Below, piece by piece: positions 37,192 through 51,802 of a stretch of 64,000 bases of DNA; within the stretch, counting starts at the first letter, position 1, and each line of letters begins with the position of its first letter. Position numbers and translations under genes: made by a program. The notes under the pieces were generated by a model, which worked only from the letters and a program-made list of their open reading frames with translations, had not been told where the DNA came from and made no database searches. Source of the DNA: Lates calcarifer (lineage: Eukaryota > Chordata > Actinopteri > Centropomidae); contig NC_066850.1 in the NCBI RefSeq assembly GCF_001640805.2, positions 3,507,549 through 3,571,548 on the forward strand, written 5' to 3'.

Positions 37192-40100
37192 TACCAGTGC
37201 CAGTTCACTACTGCAATTAAGCACATTTTCCACCCCCAGAGGATACATCACTGCAGGGCAATGATGATAAGGTGAAGTCCCTTAAATGTTGCTATGATTT
37301 CTCAGACTAAAGACCCCTGGGTGAACGTCTGAAAGTCCAATCATTCCTCTCTTTCTGCACCCTTGGGGGACAGAAGCAAGGTATGTCAGACAGCGTTAGG
37401 CTCCTGATCAGGGCCGAATGCGCTCCAGTGTGTGTGAAAATCTATAATAAGCATTTGCAAGTGTGTGTGTGTGGTTGTGTATAAACATGTGGGAGATAGC
37501 AGCTTCATTGCAGTTGCATTTTACTTTTAAAACTTGCTTTCTTTGTATTCATGCCTTATTTTTTCCTTCCCTCCATCTCCCATTTATTCTCTTGCTGACA
37601 CACGGGCACTCAGCAGGAGGTGGGACATTCACAATTTACAACCTTGCCATCTCTTCTCTCTAAGTCTTTATCCCCATCTCTGAAAGATTCTCTTATTGTT
37701 GTGTGGATATTTTGGATTCTATAAAGACAACTGACAACTTTTCCGACGTGACATGAATAGAAAAAAAATGCGGTGCTGCAGCAATGGCCAAGAGGAAGCT
37801 AACAGCTAACCTCTCAAGTCACAGCCACAGCCACCGACAGAAAAAGAGTAATGGATTCATGTTTCTGCATCAGGGTGTCACAGAAGCTCTGTAGCTCTGC
37901 TGGAGGCACTGTCAGTGCTGAAGTGCAACTCTTCAAAAATGTAGCTGCAGCTTGGGGCTTCAGGGGCTACAAAGGTACAACGTGGAGACCACAAGAAGTG
38001 TGACTGGTCAACTTGAGCTATTTGTATTTGCTCTTATATGTTTCTTGTGCTGGCAGAGACTGTCGCTATGGAACAACTTGAAGAAAGGCTTGGTAATGAT
38101 CTTGTAAAGCCTCTTGGTGATTGTCTCTCACAATAATTAAGTGAAAGGAATGCAAACACAACTACTTCCGGTGTAATTAATTCATATGACACTAGGGTGT
38201 GATACCTGAAAATGGGATTCAGTATTTCCTGAGAATTCTCACCATAATCTGGTCCCATTTCCCAGGAAAACAAAATGCAGGATTCTAGGATTTTTTAACG
38301 TTTGTTCGTGTGTCCCTGACAGCCTGCGTGTACATATACTGAAGAATAACGTGTGTACTTGATTGCAGAACAGCTTTCAACAAGTGAAGCATGCTGTGCC
38401 ACAAGTGCAGACGCCTGCCCTAATGTTACTCTACACTGTCCATAAACAATGCTCCAACCCCTCATGTCATCAAAACAAAATGCTGGGGATAGATGCACGA
38501 GGAGGATATTCTTTACTGTCACTGCAGCAGCAATAACCTCAAGTCAGCTGCAGTCTGGTGATTCATATGCAAAACTGAGGATGTTCTAAAAATACTGATG
38601 CTATATAACAATGTGTTTTTTAAAGAGGAAATGGCAAAAAAAGCATGAAAGGAATGTGGAAGAATACTTCAAAAGATCTGAATAATTTATGATAAATTAC
38701 CCGCAGTTCTGTTTTTATAATCAAACCTTATATATGAAGAGAAATCCCAGAAACAAACCCAGAAATCTTTATTCCCACATGAACCATCTACTGTCACAGT
38801 AGAGCTACGGAAATCAACAGGTGACATTTTTCACACTGAACTACGAAATCTACTCCCACGCAAGAAGCATCTGCAGTTGCACCTCAAGGACGCCTCCACA
38901 GAGATGCAGAAATCCAACTGAAGCTGTAGTTTGATAAGCAACGGCGACATTAAACAGGCTGGTCACATACACACTCGTGCATCAGTGCAGACGCCGCCAC
39001 CCTCCCCGTCTCCTACCTCCACTCACCCATCCACCTACGGTATAGGACTCAATAATCTTGATCATTTGAATCTGTCAGATGGAGTTGATGGAGTATTAAG
39101 GAGATCTCAAAGATATTTCACAAGGACACAGCTTTGAATAAAATGATAAATGTAAGTAATTTAATGCTGCTTTTTGATTTTGTTGCATTTGCACCAAAGA
39201 GGACGGCTGCTGATGTTAAAAGATGGTAAATGTTTCTGTTATTTTAATGACAGCTGCTGTGATATTAACACGATTTTGTGATGCTGTCATTAGTCTGTTA
39301 TTTTTTGATAATCACATGGTGATTCTCAGTCTGATAAGTGTATAGTGTTTGCACTTGTGTATGGGAGTGGCAGGGTGCATGGCTTCTTTCACTGCAGCTT
39401 GATCAGCATGCAGGCTGAGGTGTGGGGGGAGAGCGGTGATTGAATACAGAGGCTGCAGGCCCCGGCGCTGCCTTTAATCTCCCCTTCCCATTTAACTTGG
39501 CCTCTGTGCTGCTGCTCTGCCGAGGCTCAGCTGGGGCATAAAGACGCGCACACATACACATCGCTCCGTCTGCCAGCGCTCTCCCTGTCCTATCTGTCTT
39601 CTGATCTGTCTGTCTTTCTGTTGGGTGTGTGTGTCCTCATCGCTCCGTCTGTCTCCCACTGGCTGTTTTCTCTTTCTCATCCTCTTTAAGTCTCTGTTTG
39701 TCCTCTGTCTTCAATAAACCTGAATGTATTCAACAAAATATGCCCAACTATACAAGCAGGTGTCCTTAGTGCAATGATGGAATTTTCTTTCAAGATATTA
39801 TGTAGCTTTAGTACATGTCAGTGCCAATTTCAGCCTATGATCCATTTTATTTTATTAGCCGAAGGGAGCATTGCAGACTGCATATAATAAGATCAGTGGT
39901 GGGTTTTGGGGTTGGGTTGTAGTTACAGTTATCTTTAGCAATAAAGCGTCCTTTTATAGGATTTTGTGATCAACTCATTGCTGTATCCACGCTCCTGAAA
40001 TCTCATCATTTCATACACCTTTAAAAATGAACTCCTCGTTCTGGAACACGAGGAGTCGGTCGCTTCGCTGGCTCTGCTTTCGACTTTTGGGGGTGATATG

Positions 40101-42809
40101 AGAAAGGTAAGAGAAGAGTCTACCAATCAGTGCCCTTCCTAAATACTGGAGACGCTACCATTGTAAGAGTCTTTTCCTCTTTCAAAATGAGGGTCCTAAA
40201 AGGGAATTAAAATCGACAGAAAACAGCTGCTGCAAAAAGCCTTCTTTGTGTGTTTTTATTGCTTCTGTCCTTGTATTTTAGAGGGAGCAGAGAAAATCAA
40301 AAGGCATCTTTTCTCTATCTGCGGCTTCCCCCTCCAGCATTTAATTTCTGCTGATCTGTTGGTAACCCTTTATTTTTGCTGTTTTGTATGTAAAAGTTGG
40401 CAAATCCCATTAACTTCTGAACTCAATTCACTGCGGTGAGTTTGTACCAATGAGAAAATGCTGGAGCCTCATTCAGCTCTGTTTGCATATTTCTGCTTGA
40501 GATGACACAGCTAACAAAGTGGATCTCCAAAATGGAACAACATGGCTTTTTCAGGTTTCCTGTAAATACACACACATTCCTCACTTGCACTGGTCATCAT
40601 CAACGTGAGGAAAAACTGGTTCAATAGATCTTGGCATGAGGCTGTTTGTGAAAATCCTGTTTGTTGAGGATGGTGACCCAAGCAAGCAGAAGGAAAAGGA
40701 TAACGGTTCTTTAGTATTTAATTATTTAAGAGCAGAAAGTCAATATATGAAGAGGCGCCCTGTGCTTCTTGCCCACAAAAAAAGAAAACAACTCCAGCAG
40801 GCAATGTGGATGCAAGGACCTCTTTAATCTAGTTCTCTTTAACTGCAGTCTCCGAGAGAGAGAGGTAGTAGAGATCTACAGTTTAGTGCAATATCACAGA
40901 GAATGGAAAAAAAAAAAAAAAAGTCTGCATCATTAGAAAAAAAACTCACAAAAACTGGACAATTCTACAGGTTTAGTGTAACACATTTGAAATAGTCTAT
41001 TAGGTGACTGATCTGAGAAAAAAACACAGATGGAGCAACTCCTTGCTTTGGCTAATGCTGCCAGAACCCATGAGTTGCCAGTCTAAAGCACTCCCCGTGA
41101 TGGACAGAATGCGCCGTAAGGTGCAGGAAGTTGGCAGCCGCACCACGCTGAAAGTTAATATTTTTGCGTCCCGGAGGAGGGAAAAGAGGCTGTAAGCACA
41201 ACTTGGGATACAGGAGATGAAAACAGAGAGATGCGACCCATCAGAACCTCCACTCTCGCTGATGGGTCTCGGCTTTTGGCTGCTTTTCAGGTGAACTGTT
41301 CCAGGAGTGGGCCTGCATCAATAGGCCATGAAACTGTGGGTGGAGCTGATAGCTGCGTAAAACTTTTAGTTGGGTCTACTACTTCTAAATCTACAGTAGC
41401 AACACGGCACATCATTAAACATTAATTAAGTGTTTAGGTTACAGTTTACATTAAAAGCCTAAATTTTCCACTGTGTATTATCTCTGTGGAAGACATTTTT
41501 CCTTATCATACTAGCACTGAGTAGCACTACACTGACATACAAGAACAACACAGATAATTAGCTGGCGAAGATGTTGACTTTTGGCCTGTAGCTTTAGCCT
41601 CAATCTTTTAGCACAGTCTCATGTATGTAGCCATCAAGTGTAAGAGCCCTTTTGCAAGATTCTCCTTTTAAAACAACTCAGCTGGAAACATTGAAAAGTC
41701 AGCCAGAGTCTGTGCATTCAATCTACTCATCTTTGCTTAATTAACTAGCTAGCTACTGCAAAATCTGCCAACAGCAGCCGTCAAAACCGTTGGTTGCTGG
41801 CCGGAAATCAGAAGCCTGCTTTTGTGTACCCCTGTCTGAAATCAAGGACTCATTGTTTCAGAATTTACTGAGAATTTCAAGAGGTACATCTGCCAGTGTT
41901 ATCAGTGTAAACTGCATATGTGGTGCACAAGAACAGGAAGCTTAACAGGCGAAGAAACAGAAACTAAGGAGGGGTGGCGTGGGGTTTAGCACACAGTCAA
42001 TTACCATATGCCTTCAGCTGTTTCATGCTGGAGAACAGTCATAATACAGAGAAAAAAACCCTCTATGCTGTGCCTGATTAGCAGTTCACCCAATTACCAT
42101 TGCGCAACGTTAGGGCGCCAATAAAAGCCAGGCAGACAGTGAGGAAGCATGCAGCTGTCACTTCATTGAGACTTCAAAGTTTGCAATTTATGTTTCTGTG
42201 TGTGTATGTCACTGTGTCTGGGAGTAAGAGGAGGAGAGAAAGAGAGATGATGGACAGAAAGAGGAGGCGAGTGAGGGGAAAATGCAGCAGAGGAAAATGA
42301 GGGAGAAATTGAGAAAAAAGACAGACAGAAAACCAGCAAGAATAACAGAGTGGTCTGTGCCGTGGCCTAAGTTACTCAGTAGGATTTATCAGTGCTTACT
42401 TCTCTCCTCTCCTCTCTCCTTCACCTCCCCTCTCTTCCAAATGAGCTGAAAAGAGATGATTCTCTGGTCTGAACAAAAGGCCTTTTCCTAATCATCGCAA
42501 TAACGCTGCTGACAGCTGACTGACTGACAATGAGACAACTACACAGAGCATGAAGCACACAGCTCATCTCATGTCGGACCATTGTTAACGGTGGCTTTCA
42601 TTCATGTACAGTACACACATACACACCCGCACACGTTACGCTCCCTCGGAGCTGCATGTCACCGACTGCGACAGTTTTTGGCTTGTTGGAAACTGAAACA
42701 CCCGTACCCAGGAAAGAGAGGAGGAAAAGAAATTTGCTCCTCTGCTTTTTTTTGTCTTCATTTCAAATGTTCCACAGATGAATAATTTGGTGTCTGTGTG
42801 ATGCCTGCT

Positions 42810-42835
42810 GGGGTGTGGGGGGTGGGATGTGAGGG
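42810..42835 (+). other. G-quadruplex motif
   Basis: G4, G6, G3 and G3 runs with loops of 3, 1 and 6 bases fit the G3+N1-7 pattern. Confidence 0.5.
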
Positions 42836-42996
42836 ACGTTAGGCTGTCAGTCGCAGGGACATGCTGTCAGGCACTGTCATTTTGTCACAGTCGCACAACA
42901 GTACCATATCTTAATTTCAGGAGAGGAGCTGCCTTTCTGCCGGAGCAATAACAAAATTAGACCATGTGGACTTGTGGTGAGAGTGACTGTCAAGCG

Positions 42997-42997
<1 letters not shown>

Positions 42998-43028
<31 letters not shown>
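42998..43028. repeat. T31 homopolymer
   Basis: An uninterrupted run of 31 T, the longest homopolymer in the window, followed by ACAG. No retroelement body is recognisable beside it. Confidence 0.95.
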
Positions 43029-43031
<3 letters not shown>

Positions 43032-46000
43032 GAGAGGTCAAGTTTCATCTTGGCAACAGCTGCTGCATATTTACTGATCTACTTGCCCACTGATTGTACT
43101 CTGGAGAATTCTCTTGATATGAGCTACAGCTAAAGAAAAAAACCTAACATGGATACAAACAAGACCAAGGCAGTCAAACCTGGAACAGAATAATAATCCA
43201 AAAGCACTGTTGCACTTGTTGTTGTGCTTATAAGTGTTTTTTTTTTATATTCGGCATAAAGAAATAAGGGAACACACTATAATGGGCTGCTCAAAATTTA
43301 AAGGGACATGCATGTTTTTTTCTTATTAAAGATGCTAAATGGAGCTGAACAGGTTTTTGCTTATCGAAAATAAACTGTTGTATCACTTTCGCACTCTTCC
43401 ATTACACCCCCAGGAGAAGCAGGAGCACCGTTAGAGGACAGAATTTGCACTTTGTAGATGCTGATATATTCTCACACACATTTTCTATACAGAGACTAAG
43501 GTTCTAAAGATCCCCTCCAGACATCTCTTAAGGCATATATGCTGCTTTGAATGATAGTTTATGTTTTTTTCCACAAAAAAGTTCAGTTGCCAAGTAAAAA
43601 ATAGTCTGAATTACATATATTCCCTCTCCCCCTCTATGAAATATTTATGAATATGCAAACACTGTTAATTTCAAAAGTTTAAGGCTGGGAACAAGATCTC
43701 TCCTACTTCACTGAAAAGTCTGTTCTCAGTGTATGTCCACAGGAGGTTTCAAATTTCTCCATCACATTTCTCTTATACTGGAGCCATGATTGGTTTCCAT
43801 TTGCAATGTAACAAAATGCTGCTCGTACACACGTCTTTAAGGTGGCCACAGGGAAACATTCCCCTTCCGCAGATAAAACAACCTTGGTTTCAAACTCTGC
43901 ATACACTTGACTCTACACACCGAAGGTCAGGCATCCAAGTAAAGTAACAATAAACACAACACACTTTTGAATGGAGGGGGTCTTTAAGTAAGAGATGCCG
44001 AACACTTAACGACAAGGCCTTCAAGCTACTGTGATGCTCAAACAGAAACTTGGAAGAGTGATTGATCGCAGTGGAGTTTAAATGTGTAGTATGTTACCGA
44101 TCAACACTGCAGCACAGCATTTACTACGGAATCAATAGCCTGCAATCCTAAACAAAGACTGCAGTGAGGCAGTGAGGATGGAGCTGCTACCTGTGACGCA
44201 GTTTCTCAAGCAGGACACGTTGTGGACTTAGATCCCTTTGTGTAAATGCTTAATGAGCAGTTGCAATGTATCTCTTAAAACATGCTACAGTTATATAATT
44301 ATACTCAATGAATTATAAACATGGAAAATGACCGTGTAGAACATAATATCCTCTATGTTAGAGGCTGAAGTGAAATGAAAGTGCAAGAAATAGAAACCTC
44401 ACAGCATATTAAACATCAGTAGAGAAGAGGCCATTAATGGAGGAATTCCCCACAGGCCCTTTTTTTTTTGCACAGCATATATAATTGGGTTACTTAGCAG
44501 TTACCCCAATCTTATAAGCCCAACCATTTTGTTCAGCTAAGCTTGAATCATCAGGTTTGCTAAAAGGCGCTCATTTATCAATATCCAGGATGTTAACTGT
44601 CTCTGGTGTTTTAACCAGGAGGAAGAGCTGAAGTAGAAGGTCAGATGTTAAATAAAAGGAGAGGGCGACCTGAGGTTTATTATTGTAGTTTTGATGCCTG
44701 CAGTACAGCACTGTGAGGCCAGTCTGAGCTGCTCGGAGTTGGCTCCCTAAGCAACACAGGGAGTGCTGACAAACTTTACACCTTGTACTGATCATTATTC
44801 CTAATGTTAAAGACGCATGGATAAAGGTTAAAAAACAGAGTGCTGCTTAAAGTAAGGTTTGAAATGTCACGGCAGGTATCATATTTAAATGTCACTTAGA
44901 TGTCTGTGTGCTGCGGCTGATTTTGTGTTATACTTTTTGCCAAATATACTGCAACCAACGCTCGTAACTAATGAAAAAATGACTGGATTCTGACAACCTC
45001 TTCCTGTGCATGACAACCCAGCATTCCTCACCTCCCATTCTCCACATCTGCCATCAATCTGCTATCAGGTTATTCATGCAGAGGATAACTGAAGTGAATA
45101 AATGAAAGAAAAAAAATACCCTCACCCTGTCCTATTTTCTCAGTCTACATAAGAATGAGAGAGAAGGGTCTCAACCAAGGTCAATATGACAGCGTTACTT
45201 CTGATTGCACTATGTTCGATAGAGAGCTGTTTGCAGTTGGGATGTATATACACAAGAGTGGTAACAGCAAGCATGAAAATAGGTCAGATGGCCAATAAAG
45301 GAAGTAGATTTGACTTCCAGCAACACAGCACTGTTCAATAAAAACTCTTTCACTTGATAAAATACATTAAGTTTACTGTTTTGTTTTGGTTGTAAAAAAG
45401 TAGTAGTGATGCATCTCTAATTTGCATGGTAATATGTCATTTATTGTTGTAACCGTGATGTATGTGCGCCATCTCTGGAAAATAAACCTTTCAACAGTTG
45501 TTACTCTGCTCATTTTTCACCTTCAACTACCCAGCCCCTGGACGATTTTGAAAAAAAAAAAAAAAACCTCAAGCGGGAAATACCTCAGTGAAGCCGTCTG
45601 CATAGTTGGAGGGAAACTTCTGCTCCTATAATTCTCCTCGCGACATGCAAATACATCATCTCCTCCAAAACGCCCCACCCATTGCCACAAACAGCAGCGA
45701 AAACAAGCACATAAAAAGGCAAACTGTGTCTTATATTTCACTGTTCTGGCGGGGGAAGCTGTTTGGCCAGACATTTGCTCATGAATATTTAGGTGGTGGC
45801 GTTATGAATATGCATTACGAAGCTGGAGCGGGGCTATCAGCACACAGATTTATGAGCTAGTGTAGGAGATAATGATAAAGGAGGAGATAACCTGGCTACT
45901 GGTATGATGAACTGAATGCACATAGCAACGCATAAGGGAACATGTGAACACACTATGATTTTTGTTAATGTTAAATCCACCATCTGGTCTAAAATATAGT

Positions 46001-48225
46001 AAAACAAACAAAAAAAAAAAAAAAATGACAAGAGCTAAATTTTAACAAAACCAAACCAGACAGAGCTGAACTGTCAGTGGGAAATAATATGAAATGGCAT
46101 TTCTGTCATTTCCAGGGTGTGACTGTGTGGTTTGTTTCTCCTCTGCCCCTGAGGTACACTGAGAAGGAGATTGTCACAATCTTTTTTATCTGAGCAGTGC
46201 AGTACCTGTATGTGTGTGTCATTTGTGCCTGTGTGGTGCCTCTTAAAGTGTGCCAGCACCGATAACACACCTTACTGCCCACCCCGTGGTTGCAGAGATA
46301 TCACAATCTCGTGCCTCAGGTGCAGGAAAGCCAGGAAGAAGACGAGGAGACGCATATACAGAGAAAAAAAAAAACTGAAATGGTTTGGAATATTCCCTGC
46401 AGGGAGGAGGTGCAGATTGGCAGGGACACCATGCTGGAACCTCCAGGATACAATTTCAGTTTAAAGAGAAGGTTTTGTTGTGTACAGCTATAATTTTGGG
46501 GTGTAGCCAGAATAATGCAGTATATTGAGTGCACTGTAACTGAGCAGGGTAAAATAAACAAAATGCTAATTTTAGCATTTGTATGAGGATTCTTTGGCAA
46601 TATTACAAGCACTATGACAGATATGTTGTTCCTTCAACATTAACCGTAATATTAACTTCTACCATTCTTAATATATTAAGGTTATGCATTTAGATATACT
46701 CCATAGGGCCCCAGTAAAAATCACTACAAAATATGTGACAGAGCTAATTAAACTCCTGCAATTTCTGTCTGGAAAAAAAACTGTTCAACTTCATTTCCCA
46801 TGCATGTGAGTCACTGTGAAATTATGTTACTTAGCTTATGCAACCTTGTTAGAGACAGCTGATGTGACCCCACCTCCAAAAATGTCAGAAGAATTAAAAT
46901 TTGACTTACAAAAAACCCCACTCTTTTTAAAGACTGCTGATCAAACATGGCAGCAATGTGGAATAACTTCTGCTAACAGACGTGCAACCAGGAGTTGGGG
47001 CTGTTGTACTCGAGTCCAATCTCTATTGAGATGTTTGTTCATTATCGTTGATGGTCTCGCCTCAGGGGTGTTTTAAATCAGACTCGCCCTCCAGTCTCAG
47101 TTGTTAGGTCTCTGAGTTCGACGCAGAGTCCTGTTGCATCTCCCTCTGTTCCCCTGTGCCTCCTGTGTGTGTTTGCCCTTCCTCTCCTGCTAGCTTTCCT
47201 GGTTCAAGACCTGGTGGGTTCTACAGTGTCCAGTGTTAGCTACAGCTACACCACATTTGCATTCATTAAAATGTGTAATGATGATGATTTATGGCACCAC
47301 AAGTTAACAGCTCTCCCATCAGGAATACATGTGCAGGAGTATTCTACCTGATGAACTAATGCTAACATTAACAGCTAATGCTACCTCCAAAGCACACTGG
47401 CCCTACACTCCGAGACCATGTGCTGCCTTATTAAATAAAAATATTAAATAAGGTACTGCTAGCTTTACAGGTTTACATAGCATTTGTACTTTTTTCTATA
47501 CTGCTTCTATGATTATTTTTTGCATAAGAAAAGTCCAAATGAAGATATTGAGTGACAGGCAATTCATTGATAATCAGATTTTAAAACCTACAATGTGCAG
47601 TCTGAGTGTAACTGTGGAATCAGCTCCATATTGGCTCTTTCTTGACTTGATTTTGGAGCTCAGACTTAGTAAGTCTTGATTACAGCCCCACCAGAAATAA
47701 AATCTTTAATATATTTTTTTAACAAGGATCTTGTCTGAAAAATGAGAATCTGTTACTTACTATCAATTAAAAAGTATTATGATTGGCAACGAATATTTTA
47801 CAACCAATTAACGATCACACAAGTTTCAGCAGGCACAGATAAGTAGACTGTGGAACTCTACAGGGACCTTTAAAAAGTCAGAGTACAGAGTGATGGTAAA
47901 ATCATTTAGCTCAACAGAACAAACTGCTCAACTTTATCTCACAGGTCGACGGGAAGCCAACGTGTAAACCTGCTTACTGCAGAAAAAAAAAAAACATGAT
48001 TTCATTCAACAAAACACTGATTGCAAAGTGCACAAGTCAAATACATGGGTGGAGGAGAATAGCTTCCACTGCAGCAGAGAACTATGGGCCCTGTACGCAC
48101 AGTGTTCCACAATAAGTGGATGAGCGGGAACTTCATGGCTCAACACAGTTACTGCTTCTCAAAGCAAACAAAGTCTTTGTGCCAGTCACAAAGGCGGTGC
48201 CTGGCAATTGACTCCTACAATAAAG

Positions 48226-48247
48226 TAAATAAATAAATAAATAAAAA
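48226..48247. repeat. (AAAT)n microsatellite
   Basis: Five tandem AAAT units. An impure GA tract follows at about 48280-48311. Confidence 0.9.
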
Positions 48248-49409
48248 CTGCTGCTACTATTGAGAGAAGGAAGCAAGAGACGAGAGAGGGAGAGTGAGAG
48301 AGAGAGAGAGATACAGAGCAGGAAGGAAAAAATGTATTGTACATCAGAGCAAGTGGTGACACAGTGTTAGCGCGTTGGGAGCTCAAAGAGAGCACTGCCT
48401 CCTTCATTGTAGCTCTTCTCAGAGGAGTTGAGCATGTCCATGTCCTTTTTTTTAAGAATTCATCAGAACCTGAATTCTCATCCTGCACCATGCTTTTGAC
48501 AAACACAGTCTGCTCTTAAAGAGGAAACAGCCCTGCCGACTGTAGCGACAGCATTTAGCATAACAAAAGACGGGAAAGCAGGAAAAAGAAGGGGAGATGG
48601 GAGGATGTCAAGTATGTAGAGGAAGTTCTCCTTCTTTGAGTATCTGTAAGCATGCATTCAAGTGTGTCTATGTGTGTGTCCACATGTGTGTGTGTGTTAG
48701 TAATAAAGCCAGGGGCTAGAGCTGGAGCAAAGACACTCAATGTGCTTTAATGGAGACTATGTGCTCACTGCAGCACGGCATAAATGATAAATTATTCATT
48801 GGCTTCAACACCAGAGCTATCATCAGGCCTCTGCTATTATTACCAGCTGATGGTCAGCCGTCGACTTTAAGACGCAGATGGGAAAAAGCTTGAACTTCAC
48901 AGGAAACGGTCACGGACAGACAGCGAAAAGGACAAGAGGACACCTTGTTACGCCCCCTTTGATTACCTCAGAGAGTGAAAAGTTGCAGACAAAGGCAGTG
49001 TTGATAGAGTTAAGTGCCACTTGTTTACAGCTCCCCAAACTCTCACATACTCCCCTTGTTTCCCTCTTTTTATCCTTCTTTTCTCACCCATTCCCACACA
49101 CACGGCGCTTTCTCTTTCCTCCTCCCCTCTACCTGCTCCCATTTGTCGTCATTTTTATATGGTCAGCTGTATCCACTCCCTGTCCCTCTGTCCTTGCATC
49201 CATCTCTCCCACTGTACCTCTCTGTGCCCCCCCTGCACCTCCACCGTCGCTCTGTCTTGCTCCCACAACCCCTATTTCTGTCTCTATCTCCAGTGGAGGA
49301 GGTGCCATGGCAGTGTAATTGGTATTCAGGCTCTGTCAGAGCCAATGCAGAGCCCTGTTAGCAGAATAAGAGAGGAAACATCCTTATCTGGATTTCCACG
49401 GTAACCAGA

Positions 49410-49431
49410 GGGTGGGTGGGTGGTGGGTGGG
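49410..49431 (+). other. G-quadruplex motif (five GGG runs)
   Basis: Five GGG runs at 49410, 49414, 49418, 49425 and 49429 are joined by loops of 1, 1, 4 and 1 bases. Short loops favour a stable parallel quadruplex. It is on the non-transcribed strand relative to TAFA5 if the gene is read from the minus strand as RNA-like. Confidence 0.6.
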
Positions 49432-49589
49432 TGGCCGACTCAGCTGCACTTGCTGCTCTTATTATTTTTTATTCTTCTTTCTTTTTTTTTTTTTGTCTTG
49501 TTTTCCCTCTTGTTTTCTCTCATCGTCCTCCCCCTGCTGTCTGTGCTAATTATTGACTGGCTGCGTTGCAGGCTTCCAAGCGCGCACAC

Positions 49590-49800
49590 ACACACACACA
49601 CACATACACTAGGACTGCACACATTAACTGGAGTCTATACTAACACACAGCTGCATATAGGCGAGTGCACATGCACACACACACACACATACACTCATAC
49701 AGACACTGTCCAACCTCATACAGCCCTCTGCGGAGACTTACACTGGCGCAGCTTCCCCACATCTGCATCTACCACGCTTAATACAAACACACACACACAC
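49590..49800. repeat. Group of short (CA)n tracts
   Basis: CA runs near 49588-49606, 49674-49690 and 49786-49800. They lie just downstream of a long pyrimidine-rich region (about 49020-49310) and account for the longest open frame in the window (49420-49905). Confidence 0.9.
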
Positions 49801-51264
49801 TCTCTACTCTCTCACTGTGTCCTCTCTTCTATCTCCTCTCAGTTCCAGAGGGCTACACCACAAGACACATGTACTTGCAGCAGCACCATTATGGGGCTAT
49901 TTTGAGGACGGTGAGTGAACGCGACCGACTCGACTCAAACTGCTGCATCCTCACGCACTCTAAAATGTCACAGGAGCTTTAATTAGAATTAATTAAAGAA
50001 ACTATTTATATATTGGCTTTTAAAACAGAGGAAGTAATGGCATAGAGAAAGACTTAATCACTGATCAGGAGTAATAAAAGTGGATGAATTTGAGGCTTTA
50101 TAACAAAACAACAAAAAGCTGTTTTATGCTTATAATCATACAAACACAAAAATACACAAATGATTTCAAAATAATGCTTTATATATAGTTCAAATCAATT
50201 CAAACCTTTTAGATTGAGGTTTTGGATCATGAGGCAGACAATGGAAATACAGACAGGTGCCAGCAGCAATGCGTCATGAACTTTTTTAACCTTTGACCCC
50301 AGTAGAACAGGACATTCAACAGTCCAGAAAACACTGAATTCACAAACAATGGATGTTATGTCTGACTGGGATTTATTACATAGAAAAAATAGAGGATTTT
50401 GACTAAAATTATTTCATAATAAGGTAATAGTGTTTCTGTATGGGTGCTGTATGGGTGTTATGCTGATTGTATAAGGTGTTGTAATGTGAGAAATGAAGCA
50501 TAAGCACCGACAGAAACATGGAAAACAGTTACACAAAACCTAAAGCTTTATAAAGGGTTTAATGGATTTATCTTTGGTCAGTGCGTCATTTACCAACAAT
50601 CAATTGTAAGCTATTAATAAGAGCAGCCTCTGGGTTGCCAGGTTGTGTAAATCCTCCTCCAACACAACACCTTGCTGCCTTTGCTACAGGCTCATTAGAA
50701 ATTGAGAAACCCAAGTCACTGTAAGTCACTGACTTATCAGAAGGTGCAAGTACTTAATAATGTTTTACCCACATTTCTAACTGCATTGTTGGCCATGATG
50801 CCGGATGCGAGAGAGTCTTTATTCAAATAACAGAATGTGAACTTCGCCTTAAAATGTAATAAAAACAGCTCTTGCCATCAATATGTCAAATTTACCCTTG
50901 TTCTCATTTCTGCTGAATAAGTTTCAACAACTAGTCAAACTCCAAGTATAAGTCAATGAATGATATAAAAACCATATATATCCCGTATATGTTCCATTCT
51001 ACATTATATGTCTGCACCTGTAAATATTAATGAGCAGTTTCTAAATGGATTTTGGTCCACATGTTCTGCAGCCCACCTCCAGAGGATAAGTGGTCAAACA
51101 GTCCATTGGAACAGCCTCGCTAATGAATTAAAGAGCGAACCTGAAAGACAAGCAAAGTGCCAAAGTGCTGGAGGAGCATTAGTAAATTATTTCTTAACCA
51201 TTTAAAAAACTGTTCATTACAGCTTAGATGGTGGCTCATCAGAAAGTGGTAAAGTGACATTTCC

Positions 51265-51340
51265 AATGCAGTAACGGAGTATTAGTGTACTGCAGCATTG
51301 CTACTTTTACTCAAGTATCTGGACACTCCTACCATCACAG
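51265..51340 (+). repeat. Family A repeat, 3' end fragment
   Basis: Contains GCAGTAACGGAGTATTAGTG and a CTACTTTTACTCAAGTATCTGG block followed by a decayed terminal region. It resembles, by memory and partly by comparison with the reverse complement of 21866-22010, the opposite end of the family A repeat. Confidence 0.5.
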
Positions 51341-51802
51341 TTAAATGTGAAAAACACAGGCAATATTTTCTATTCATAGTCAAAGGCTCCAGCTCAAGTT
51401 TGAAATGATGACACCTCCTATTCAGACATTCTGGGTTACAGAGTTTGACTCTTGGTCAACACTGAGCACATTAACATCACAAATAGACACAACCTATGAC
51501 CTCTGCCATGTCACTCTCAAAATAATGACAGCGATAAGCATCTTAAGAAGTGATTATCTGTTAGCATAGCTAGTATATTAGCTTATTTTTAGAAAGAAAA
51601 TGACAGAAATCTGACAAATAATCTCAGTCCTCATCTTCCCAGTGACGTACATGCAGCACTGGATAATCCCAAACAGTGCAGTTGAACCAAATCATACAAA
51701 GATAGAAACTGTGCTCAGAATTTGGACGATATCCTCTCTTCCTCTCTCTTCAGTGCTGGTGCAGGTTACTAGCACAACCAATCCCCGTCTGCCGTTACCT
51801 GA

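Noticed and set aside
47341..47400. Possible extra copy of the GCTAA-rich family B
   Set aside because: Only a short CTAATGCTAACATTAACAGC-type match, not enough to separate from chance or from other GCTAA repeats.
48878..49404. Three overlapping open frames of 115-146 codons, plus strand
   Set aside because: All read the same pyrimidine-rich tract in different frames and give low-complexity Ser/Leu/Pro protein.
49420..49905. Longest open frame in the window, 161 codons, plus strand
   Set aside because: Its translation is poly-Leu/Phe followed by His-Thr runs from CT and CA tracts, with no domain and no support as an exon.
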